From the NCBI GenBank assembly GCA_044224515.1, contig JBGAKH010000010.1, positions 118,096 through 182,095 on the forward strand: a DNA stretch of 64,000 nucleotides. The letters are read 5' to 3'. The notes beneath the pieces are model-generated. The model saw only the letters and a list, made by a program, of their open reading frames with translations. It was not told the DNA's origin and did no database searches. Shown in pieces: positions 26,035 to 33,908 of this stretch. Origin of the DNA: JBBATK01 sp044224515 (GTDB taxonomy: Bacteria; Bacteroidota; Ignavibacteria; Kapaibacteriales; NICIL-2). The translations under genes and the position numbers were made by a program. Numbering within the stretch: the first letter of the stretch is position 1; each line of letters begins with the position of its first letter.

Positions 26035-28458
26035 ATGCGAACGATCGCGATTCCCGCAACACGCGAAGCACTGCGTGTTCTTTTTACTCTCTGTATTCTA
26101 TGTGCTCCCGGCATGCTGCAGGCGCAGAAAACGACACAGCAAACAGCAGATGAATACAAAAAGAAGATTCGTGAAACATCGAATCCAAAAGAGAAAATGC
26201 GTCTGGCAAAAGAACTCCAAGACATCCTTGTTCCGAAACCCTACCAGGACGGCAGTATATCGGCCACACAAGTGTCCTCTATGCACGACCGCAAATACCG
26301 TGTACGCATACAGTGTTCGTCCAACGATCATTCATCCAGCGTTAGTAACGGTCCCTGCCCGGGTAACGGCATGGACGATGGAAGGAACTCTCTGCAGGGA
26401 GACTTTGTCATTGTCATGCATCGCAACTACTCGGCATACACTGCCGCGGGTTTCGGAGCAGCCCTCGAGTACTTCTCTGCTTCGGGGAGCGGCAGCACAA
26501 ACAGTGTTTCAAAAAGCTGCACCGGCAGTCGCACATGTATTACAACAACCGCCGTGGATCTCAATGCCGATGCCTCTCGTCGCATTTTCAATTTTTTCTA
26601 CAATGCGAATGATCAAACATGGGAGTACAGCTTCGAAGTTCCGTCGTCTTCGCGTACCGAATGCCGCGGACAAGACGAAGGGACGAACATTGACGGAGAT
26701 TCCTATCTGTTCTCCTGCAACAGTTCTTCTGAGGGCTTTCACTGCACTGAGAAAGATGGGAGCTTTGTCATTGAAGGACAACACACCTTCAACGATAAAG
26801 ACAGCGAAGCCGGACGCGAAAGCATGTCTTCGGTACGCATGCGCGTTGAACTTGTCCCATACAGCGAAATGAAATACGATGCCTACATCGTTCCGATCAA
26901 CACCGGGAGCGACAAAAAGACAACGGCGGATTTTTACTCCAAATGGGTACCGCAAGGACGTACGAAAACTCAATCAGCAAACGACTATGGCAACTCCATT
27001 AGCTTTCGTATCAAGATTGTCGAACGAGAGCATCCCGAAAAAGAGCTTGGCGCAATGCCCTTTCAAGTTCGATGGAAACTTGACTCAGTGAGTACGCATG
27101 CCGGAGACTGCTTGAATTTTCCTCTACAGTCGACAGACAACTCGCCGGACTTGCGCTTCGACACCTCTGCCTCTTTGCTTCCCAATGGTATGCAGAAAAG
27201 GACGACGACCGAATTGCTAAGCGGTGTTGACAATGGATCGGCGTGTATGGCAAGTGTTCTGTGTACGGACTACGCTGCCTGTGGGCTGTTGCGCGCTCAT
27301 GTGACAATGGTTGACAACAGCAGATCCTATGAGCTCGATGCTCATTTGCCATCCTCAACTGTCAACGACCTGCCCATACCCTGCGACGAGAATCACAATT
27401 GCATTGCTGATCAGTGGGAGAAAGACAAAGGTGTTTTCACCATGCTAGTTGGTCCGCAATGGGATGACGAACATCAGCCGGGAAATGACAACAATGGAGA
27501 CGGACTTACTCTCTTTGAAGAATACCGTGGAGCGTTTGTCCAAGGAGCCCACAAACGCTTAAGTCCGTTTCAAAAAGAACTCTTCGTCGTAAACAATTCA
27601 GCAGTGCTCAAAGACCAACAACTCGACGAGCTTGAAAAGCTCAGCGGAGCTGATCGTGGTATCAAAGTTCTTGTTCTTCGAAAAGACGAGCTGCCAACCA
27701 ATCTCCATGTCAACGCCAATCGCACCTCGTTCAGCGGAGGCGCTCAGTGCGGTGTTCGTATTGAAGATAAGGCGGGCACTGCCGCATCCGCAGGAGCTTT
27801 TGGCAAAGCGGTCGCCAAAGGTGGCGACAACGCCCCACTCCATTCACCCAAGGATCTCGACTACATTTGGCTTTGTATGGCAGCGGTGAGTGAAGAAGCG
27901 CCGTTCATCAAGAACATCAACGGCTTCATAGCTCACACAGCTCTGCATGAAGTAGCTCATGCTCTAGGGGTACCTCATCATAATGGAGATGCCAGCATTG
28001 CTTATCGTCCATTGAGTGACATTGGGAGATTCAACGATAACAACTGCGTGGTCTATGACCAGCGGACAAAGAAACAATCATCGTGGTCCGACATTGTCAA
28101 TGATGCTCAAACACATTGGAACGCCTATGATATGCATATCACGCATGCAACGGAAGCATGTGGTGATGTCAATTGCATCATGTGCTACAACTCCATTGTG
28201 AGTTATGCTGTGTATCCTGCTCGATACACCGGCACTGACAGCCGGAAAATCAGTCTCATTATTCGTAATGGTCTCAAAGACGAGATTCGCACGCGCTTCT
28301 GCAATGAAGAGACAAGTGCCGGCACGGAGTGGAATGCGCCGGATAACAGCTTTAGTGTCAATGTCGACGGCAATGAATACACGGAGACACTTCAGACCTT
28401 CGGTAAACCGAGTGAAGGCGGGAACTGCATGAAGTACTTCAAGGTTAAAGACTGGTGA
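26035..28458 (+). CDS. Secreted metzincin-type zinc metalloprotease
   Basis: The 807-residue protein has a signal peptide (VLFTLCILCAPGMLQAQ, cut near residue 31). The zinc motif H638-E-V-A-H642-A-L-G-V-P-H648 matches HExxHxxGxxH, and a probable Met-turn follows at Met716 (NCIMCYNS). Before the catalytic domain are two calcium-binding-like acidic loops (CDENHNCIADQWE and NDNNGDGLTLFEEY). The N-terminal half is Cys-rich and beta-rich with no recognised domain. It should be an extracellular or surface protease that needs zinc and probably calcium; no T9SS sorting domain is evident at the C-terminus. ATG 26035 is preferred over the open frame from 26005. It is on the same strand as the three preceding envelope genes but possibly in its own transcript. 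Confidence 0.85.
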   Translation: MRTIAIPATREALRVLFTLCILCAPGMLQAQKTTQQTADEYKKKIRETSNPKEKMRLAKELQDILVPKPYQDGSISATQVSSMHDRKYRVRIQCSSNDHSSSVSNGPCPGNGMDDGRNSLQGDFVIVMHRNYSAYTAAGFGAALEYFSASGSGSTNSVSKSCTGSRTCITTTAVDLNADASRRIFNFFYNANDQTWEYSFEVPSSSRTECRGQDEGTNIDGDSYLFSCNSSSEGFHCTEKDGSFVIEGQHTFNDKDSEAGRESMSSVRMRVELVPYSEMKYDAYIVPINTGSDKKTTADFYSKWVPQGRTKTQSANDYGNSISFRIKIVEREHPEKELGAMPFQVRWKLDSVSTHAGDCLNFPLQSTDNSPDLRFDTSASLLPNGMQKRTTTELLSGVDNGSACMASVLCTDYAACGLLRAHVTMVDNSRSYELDAHLPSSTVNDLPIPCDENHNCIADQWEKDKGVFTMLVGPQWDDEHQPGNDNNGDGLTLFEEYRGAFVQGAHKRLSPFQKELFVVNNSAVLKDQQLDELEKLSGADRGIKVLVLRKDELPTNLHVNANRTSFSGGAQCGVRIEDKAGTAASAGAFGKAVAKGGDNAPLHSPKDLDYIWLCMAAVSEEAPFIKNINGFIAHTALHEVAHALGVPHHNGDASIAYRPLSDIGRFNDNNCVVYDQRTKKQSSWSDIVNDAQTHWNAYDMHITHATEACGDVNCIMCYNSIVSYAVYPARYTGTDSRKISLIIRNGLKDEIRTRFCNEETSAGTEWNAPDNSFSVNVDGNEYTETLQTFGKPSEGGNCMKYFKVKDW

Positions 28459-28593
28459 GTTGCTCGCAGTGAGTAATGTATCAATAAGATCGCATCAAAG
28501 TGCTCGGCAGCGACTTCCGGCGCGCCGGCGATCGAAGGCACAGACACACAATGGTCTTGAAACAACGAGTGTTTCGTCTAAAGGCCTTTGCGC
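28459..28593. other. Convergent gap with CCGGCGCGCCGG palindrome
   Basis: The gap between the metzincin and the minus-strand regulator contains the 12-base perfect palindrome CCGGCGCGCCGG near 28517-28528. No T tract is present; it may act as a transcription barrier between convergent genes. Confidence 0.45.
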
Positions 28594-30261
28594 TTAGAGG
28601 GCAGAAATTGCAGTGCTAAGATTTTGCTCTGATCCAAGATGGAGCTTCTTGCGAATTGCGTAGCGGTGCGTTTCAACACTTCGTAATGAAATAGAGAGCA
28701 GACTTGCCATCTGCTTGTTGCTCAGTTGTTGCTTCATCATGGCGCACACTTTTCGCTCAGTGGGAGTAAGTTGAGGATACTCCCTACTCAAGCGTTCCAA
28801 GAATTCGTGGTGCATCGACTGGAATTCATGCTCGAACTGATCCCACTCGCTAACGTGCCGCAAGTTGCTTCCTACAACCTCTGCCATCTGATTCAGCTGC
28901 ACTGCGGCGTCCGGTACTTGAGCGCTAAGCTTAGTAACTTCCTTGCGCAACTTTTCAAGTACGGAGTTCTTTTGAACGAGACGTAATGCCATGGCGTTCA
29001 GCTCAGCGCTGCGTTGGGTCATTCGCTCCTCCAATTGTTGGTTCTTCAGACGCAGCAGCTCTCGCTCCTGTTGAGCTCGTTCAAGATCGAAACGTGTTTG
29101 CAATTCCGCAATCGCACGTTGTCGGTCGGCTCCAACCTGCTCCATTGCTAAAACCAAATGCTGCGAGAGATGCCTGTAGGCATCGCTGTGTCGACCCAGG
29201 GCTGCCAAGCACTCCGCCAAAACTTTGTGTAACTCCGTAACAATCGTGCTTCCTTGGGAGCCGAGAGCAAGCTCTAAGGCTTGCTCCAAAATCTCGAGTG
29301 CTTTCGAATTGTTTTCCTGACCACGGTGCAAATAGCCCAAGTGGAAGAGAGCATTTGCTTCAATCTCCGTCCTACCAATACCGGCAGCACATTCTATCGC
29401 CGCTTGATATTCGAGCATTGCTTGCGAGGTCTCCCCGAGCGACTCCAAGGTCGATGCACGCTTGATACGCACCGATGCTTCATAACGTCGTTCGCCGATG
29501 CGGCAAAACAGCTCCAGTGCCTCGTCTAGAGCTTGCAAGGCTTCACGATACTTCGATTGCTGACGATAGTTGGAGGCGATACTGTCTAACACATGTGCGG
29601 TATTGTACAGATTGCCGTGACGGCGAGCAACTTCAAGTGAGCGCATGTCGTAATTAAACGATCGCTCAAAATCACCCATGTAATAATAGATATTGCTCAG
29701 ATTCACAATATTGGTAGCAGCTTGCAACTCGTCACCCCGCTCCTCATTGATCCTAAGAGCTCTCAGGTAGGCTTCTGCGGCTTCGGGATAGCGAGCAACT
29801 GCTTGATAGGCCATTCCAAGATTATTGGAGGCGGATGCCATGCCCGGAGCATCACTCATTTTCTCATAGTGTAGATACGCAAGGTCTAGCGACTCCAATG
29901 CGCGTGCATAAGCACGCATTGCACAACAGATCACACCCAACACATTATAACATGATGCCATGCTGAGTCCGTCTTCGACGAGCTCGGCTACGCGCAGAGC
30001 CTCTTCGGCATTGGACAAAGCCGCTTGATAGTCTGCTTTGGTATCGTAGCACCACGCTCTGCTGCGCAGGATTTCAGATTCGGCCGACAAATCATCGAGT
30101 CGCCGGGAAAGCGCTAACGCTTCTTCACTGTACTGCAGACCTTGGTCCGGCTCGGTGCGTGAACATAAAAATGCAAGGCGCAATAAGTTTCGTAAACGCA
30201 ACGCAGGGTCGCTCTGCTCCTGCAGCTCAGCCTCGAGTCGTGTGCGTTCATCTATACTCAT
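28594..30261 (-). CDS. TPR and LuxR-type HTH transcriptional regulator (copy 1)
   Basis: The 555-residue soluble protein has about ten tetratricopeptide repeats over residues 15-380 (for example ASNNLGMAYQAVARYPEAAEAYLRAL), then a long coiled coil (about 385-460; QQERELLRLKNQQLEERM). A C-terminal LuxR/GerE-type helix-turn-helix follows: LTPTERKVCAMMKQQLSNKQ, then SLRSVETHRYAIRKKL. There is no membrane helix or phosphoacceptor domain, so it probably senses a protein or peptide partner through its TPRs. ATG 30261 is chosen because the helical repeats begin right after it; the frame is open to 30360. It is the last gene after fliR on the same strand, 276 bases away, so a link with motility is possible. 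A clear paralogue lies at 42248-43840. Confidence 0.88.
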   Translation of the reverse strand: MSIDERTRLEAELQEQSDPALRLRNLLRLAFLCSRTEPDQGLQYSEEALALSRRLDDLSAESEILRSRAWCYDTKADYQAALSNAEEALRVAELVEDGLSMASCYNVLGVICCAMRAYARALESLDLAYLHYEKMSDAPGMASASNNLGMAYQAVARYPEAAEAYLRALRINEERGDELQAATNIVNLSNIYYYMGDFERSFNYDMRSLEVARRHGNLYNTAHVLDSIASNYRQQSKYREALQALDEALELFCRIGERRYEASVRIKRASTLESLGETSQAMLEYQAAIECAAGIGRTEIEANALFHLGYLHRGQENNSKALEILEQALELALGSQGSTIVTELHKVLAECLAALGRHSDAYRHLSQHLVLAMEQVGADRQRAIAELQTRFDLERAQQERELLRLKNQQLEERMTQRSAELNAMALRLVQKNSVLEKLRKEVTKLSAQVPDAAVQLNQMAEVVGSNLRHVSEWDQFEHEFQSMHHEFLERLSREYPQLTPTERKVCAMMKQQLSNKQMASLLSISLRSVETHRYAIRKKLHLGSEQNLSTAISAL

Positions 30262-30537
30262 TGCAATTCTATTGTGTGTTATTGGTCCTCTTCTTCGTGC
30301 CTGCTCATCGTCCTCCGTCCAACTGCCTGATAGACAGTACTCTTCACTGCGCCCTCTCAAAGCTTTGAGTCACGTTGCGAAAGCAGCTCGATCAATCAAT
30401 ATAGAGAATAGGGTCGAACGAGCTGTATCGGGTCACGCATTCTTAACAGCTTCGTTCAGGGTTGAACCGAGGATTTGCGGGGATGTCCTTCTTCATGCGC
30501 CCGCTGCGCGTTCGCTTGTGTCTTGAGTTTTGAAGCT

Positions 30538-31344
30538 TTAGGCAGCATTATTGGATGCAAGGGTCATTAATACCTTCATTAAGTCGTCTTGAAACATACC
30601 TAAGGCCTGCTTCATGAACATGACCATGAGGGGCACTGTAGCAAGGAGAGAGAGAAGACCCACAATGATTTTGGTGTGCATGGACATCGTAAAGATGTTG
30701 AGCTGGGGTGCGACACGTGAGAGAAGGGCGAGAGAAATGTTAGTGAGAAAGATCGCGACGAGGACCGGAGCCGCAATTTTTACCCCGATGATCATCGTCG
30801 ATGTAACCAAACGCACCAGCAGGTCTGTGCCTGCGGAAGTGAGGACAAAACTGTCGATCGGAATAACTTTAGCCGATGCGAATACAGATTCCAACAAGAA
30901 ATGGTGACCATTAAGTAAGAAGAGGAGCATGGTCATCATGAGCGACTGAATTTCTCCAACGAGGGTCGGAGCACCGGCATTAGGATCAAACAACAATGCA
31001 GTTTGGAAACCAATCTCGAAATCCGCGATACCTCCGGCAAAGCGAGCTGCGTTGATGATGAGCGAGGCTGTAAAGCCGAGCAAAGAACCGACCATCACTT
31101 CTTTAAGTGCGGTAAGTATAAGCATACCTGCGTCAAGGTTGATGTCCGGTTGAGCGCCGGCATACACCATCGTCATCGCAAGTGCGATGATAGCCGCCAG
31201 AATAGCTTTTACCATACCGTCGATACCGATGGAGGAGAAAATCGGTCCGGCATACATCATGGCGAGTACGCGTATGAACAGCAGACAGCCAACGAGGAAT
31301 TTCCCCATTAAAGCGTTGAGTACATGCGCGTCAGGAAATACCAT
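30538..31344 (-). CDS. fliR: Flagellar export apparatus protein FliR
   Basis: The 268-residue protein has six to eight hydrophobic helices. Family landmarks are seen: FIRVLAMMYAGPIFSS near the start, LKEVMVGSLLGFTASLI, the GGIADFEIGFQTALLFDP segment, NGHHFLLES, and APVLVAIFLTNISLALLSRVAPQLNIF. FliR is a membrane component of the flagellar type III export gate. It follows fliQ by 4 bases on the minus strand, the usual P-Q-R order. FlhB, often next to or fused with FliR, is not present after it; a regulator gene follows instead. Confidence 0.95.
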   Translation of the reverse strand: MVFPDAHVLNALMGKFLVGCLLFIRVLAMMYAGPIFSSIGIDGMVKAILAAIIALAMTMVYAGAQPDINLDAGMLILTALKEVMVGSLLGFTASLIINAARFAGGIADFEIGFQTALLFDPNAGAPTLVGEIQSLMMTMLLFLLNGHHFLLESVFASAKVIPIDSFVLTSAGTDLLVRLVTSTMIIGVKIAAPVLVAIFLTNISLALLSRVAPQLNIFTMSMHTKIIVGLLSLLATVPLMVMFMKQALGMFQDDLMKVLMTLASNNAA

Positions 31345-31348
31345 GGGG

Positions 31349-31615
31349 TTACTTCAGCGTCGAAATAAGATGGAAGAGCGAGATCGTATAGGTCTTCAAA
31401 TTTGATATCATGAAGGGCATAACCAGAATCGTCACCGCAAAGGTGATAATCAGCTTCGGCACATAGGTTAGCGTCTGCTCAGAAATCGAAGTGGCAGCTT
31501 GAAAAATAGAGATAAGCAAGCCTACGATGAGCGAAAGCAGCAGCAATGGACCACTTACCAGCAGCACATAATAAAATGCGTCTCGTACAAGCTGAACGAC
31601 AAGAGTTTCAGACAT
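31349..31615 (-). CDS. fliQ: Flagellar export apparatus protein FliQ
   Basis: This 88-residue protein with two transmembrane helices has the normal length for FliQ, with the characteristic GPLLLLSLIVGLLISIFQAA and QTLTYVPKLI segments. It assembles with FliP and FliR in the export gate. It lies 90 bases after fliP and 4 bases before fliR. Confidence 0.96.
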   Translation of the reverse strand: MSETLVVQLVRDAFYYVLLVSGPLLLLSLIVGLLISIFQAATSISEQTLTYVPKLIITFAVTILVMPFMISNLKTYTISLFHLISTLK

Positions 31616-31705
31616 ATGCTTTTCCTTGTGTGGTTTTCTTTGAGTGACACTGCGCTCACAACAGTCGTATCGAGCCGATCACACGCAGTTCTGCATTACT
31701 AACAA

Positions 31706-32620
31706 CTAGTTCATGATGGACTTCATGAGTGAATCGACCAACAGATTCCAACCATCCACAATCAGAAAGAGCAGAATCTTTACCGGAAGGGAGATGATCT
31801 GTGGAGGAAGCATCATCATACCGAGCGACATAAGAATCGACGAAATAATCATGTCGATTACCAAGAAGGGTATAAACAAAATGAAGCCAATCTGAAAAGC
31901 GATGCGTATCTCCGAAATCGAGTATGCCGGAATAACTGTCCACGTGCTGATTTCGCTCAAATCCTTCGGTTTGTCTTTACCACTCAACTTGATAAACAAT
32001 CGCAAGTCTTCTTCGCGAGTATGTTTTAACATGAACTCACGAAAGGGCTGCACCATGCGCACGATGGCGGTGTCTTGTGTTATCTCCTGCTTCATGTAGG
32101 GTTGCAAGCCTTCCGTATTTGCTCGATTGAGCGCCGGTTGCATAACAAAGAATGTAAGGAAGAGAGCAAGAGCCGTGAGGAGTTGTGCGGGTGGCTGTGC
32201 CTGCGTTCCAAGTGCTTGTTTCAGAAAGTGAAAGACAATGATGATTCGCGTGAAGCAGGTCATCATGATGAGGATGGATGGCGCTAGGGACAGAACGGTA
32301 AGCGCCGCCAAGATTTGCAGGGTCGTGCTAAAGTCCTTGCCGTTTTGAGCTTGCTCAACACCGAGACTGATCTTCGGAATCGCAAGATTTACCGGTCCGC
32401 CTGGATTGTTTGTAGCATCGGAGGTCGCTGTCTGTGTCGTGCCAGTACGCGCAGCGGCTGATTGACTACTCGTGGAGCTTCTCTGTGCAGTCGTTTGTGC
32501 CACTAAGGGTGTACTACTACCCAGGAGCAGACACATGATGAGTCCAAGCAGAACCCGCGACGCAGCACTGCTTCGCGTTTCAGCTCGCTCTCGGAACTCT
32601 CCCTGTGCAATCCAATCCAT
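31706..32620 (-). CDS. fliP: Flagellar export apparatus protein FliP
   Basis: The 304-residue FliP is cleaved by signal peptidase in other bacteria. Here a signal sequence (VLLGLIMCLLLGSSTPLVAQ) is followed by an unusual Ser/Thr/Gln/Ala-rich linker of about 45 residues. The conserved core comes next: LTVLSLAPSILIMMTCFTRI, ALGTQAQPPAQLL, AYSISEIRIAFQIGFILFIPF, ISSILMSLGMMMLPPQIISLP and a final LLVDGW-like helix. The core and order are clear; the long linker makes it longer than the usual 240-260 residues. ATG 32620 is chosen because it precedes the signal sequence; the frame stays open to 32869 but overlaps the divergent promoter. It is the first gene of fliPQR. Confidence 0.95.
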   Translation of the reverse strand: MDWIAQGEFRERAETRSSAASRVLLGLIMCLLLGSSTPLVAQTTAQRSSTSSQSAAARTGTTQTATSDATNNPGGPVNLAIPKISLGVEQAQNGKDFSTTLQILAALTVLSLAPSILIMMTCFTRIIIVFHFLKQALGTQAQPPAQLLTALALFLTFFVMQPALNRANTEGLQPYMKQEITQDTAIVRMVQPFREFMLKHTREEDLRLFIKLSGKDKPKDLSEISTWTVIPAYSISEIRIAFQIGFILFIPFLVIDMIISSILMSLGMMMLPPQIISLPVKILLFLIVDGWNLLVDSLMKSIMN

Positions 32621-32882
32621 GGAATATTTTTTTGTGCGTGACACTACAGTTTCTCTCCTATCTGCCGATAAACCGCAAGCTTTGTGCCAAGTCTGTATAC
32701 CAATGAGAAGTCTAATACTAGACACAGATTGATGTAGGACGCAGGCCCACAACACTAGCTCCACCAAAGCGCTGCGAAGAACTCCTCTGCTCATCGTGCG
32801 TTCAGTCCGTACTGTGCCGTAGATTTGTCGCAAACCGTCTGAGACTATCCCCGGCGGTGCCATTCTCACATGGGTTCACCTC

Positions 32883-33842
32883 GTGGATCACTCGGCTTCG
32901 CAACACAGCATCTTCGTAGCACCGGCAAGCGGCCATTCGAGCCGCTTGAACTTTCAGCTGTTCGATAACGGTCTGTATTCGGAGTTAAACAACATGATGT
33001 TGGCTGTGCTGTATTGTGCTGCACATGGTATGGATTTTCGTTTGAGCTCACGTTACGGAAGCAATTTTGAGGACTGTGGCTGGACCGAGTACTTTGAACC
33101 CTTCTGCGAGGAAATCAACAGTTCTCTCCTGCATCGTTTTGATTTGCGTTCTCCCCTGGATTCCTCCTTCACAAAACGAATTGCCAAGGAGCTCCAACGA
33201 TGTGTACTTAAAGTCTGCATTAAGCCCTTCGTGATTCCGGGTGAAAAGACGACGGTGGACTGTTGGGAGCAGCTCCGTGCTCTGCGGTCTGAGGAGTCGG
33301 TGCACTTTCACCTTGTCTCCGGTAGCTACACCCTTCCGCTGCGCGAGGCCTTGCACCGCATTCACAATGAAATCTGGGTGTTCAATGCGGACATGCTTGC
33401 CTTTATCGAGACTGCCCGCTTTGAGCTCGCATTGCCCGAGCGCTATGCAGCGCTACATATACGACGTGGCGATAAAGACATAGAGGCAGCATTGGAAGAC
33501 GAGTCGCGATACTTACAACGCTTGCAAGAGCACAGTGATTTACGAGATGTGTATGTAATGACGGATGACTACGCAGTTGTTGATTCTTTGAAGAGACAGT
33601 ACGGCGACTATCGCTGGTACTCGCGTAGTCCTAAACTCAGTGGCTACGTAAACAAAGACTTTCACGGCTTGGCAGCCGGGGAGCGTGCTTCCTTGATACG
33701 CAATCTTCTGTGCGAGAACGAACTCATGCGTCGAGCAGAAGTTTTTGTGGGAACGTTCTCAAGCAATATTGGCGTGTACCAGGGTATCGCACGTTCCTCT
33801 CAAAGCTATGGGGTTGACTATCCTGAATGGTTGTTCTGGTAA
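32883..33842 (+). CDS. Fucosyltransferase-like glycosyltransferase (GT23/NodZ-like)
   Basis: The 319-residue soluble protein shows the three signatures of GDP-fucose alpha-1,6-fucosyltransferases of the NodZ/FUT8 type: ALHIRRGDKD (nucleotide-sugar binding), VYVMTDD, and VGTFSSNIGVYQGIA near the C-terminus. The N-terminal region (FDNGLYSELNNMMLAVLYCA) fits the sugar-acceptor half. It would add fucose or a related sugar to a glycan or glycoprotein in the cytoplasm. The start is GTG 32883; no clear ribosome site is present. It is divergent from fliP and faces a second glycosyltransferase, suggesting a glycosylation pair next to the flagellar genes, possibly modifying flagellin or surface glycans. 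Confidence 0.78.
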   Translation: MDHSASQHSIFVAPASGHSSRLNFQLFDNGLYSELNNMMLAVLYCAAHGMDFRLSSRYGSNFEDCGWTEYFEPFCEEINSSLLHRFDLRSPLDSSFTKRIAKELQRCVLKVCIKPFVIPGEKTTVDCWEQLRALRSEESVHFHLVSGSYTLPLREALHRIHNEIWVFNADMLAFIETARFELALPERYAALHIRRGDKDIEAALEDESRYLQRLQEHSDLRDVYVMTDDYAVVDSLKRQYGDYRWYSRSPKLSGYVNKDFHGLAAGERASLIRNLLCENELMRRAEVFVGTFSSNIGVYQGIARSSQSYGVDYPEWLFW

Positions 33843-33845
33843 CAA

Positions 33846-33870
33846 CAATGGCGCTTCATCAGCGCCATTG
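33846..33870. terminator. Hairpin between convergent glycosyltransferase genes
   Basis: CAATGGCGC (33846-33854), loop TTCATCA, GCGCCATTG (33862-33870): a perfect 9-bp stem 4 bases after the stop of the plus-strand gene. No strong T tract follows, so termination efficiency is uncertain. Confidence 0.6.
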
Positions 33871-33908
33871 ATCCTACCCGTCTCGTTTCTCTCGTGTGTT
33901 GAATTGCT

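Noticed and set aside
25716..26225. 169-codon minus-strand frame between the PD40/OmpA-like and metzincin genes
   Set aside because: It extends into the metzincin signal peptide region on the opposite strand, has no ribosome site and no recognisable composition.
26075..26872. 265-codon frame overlapping the metzincin gene
   Set aside because: Out-of-frame overlap on the same strand with a low-complexity, arginine-rich product; the metzincin frame carries the signal peptide and zinc motif.
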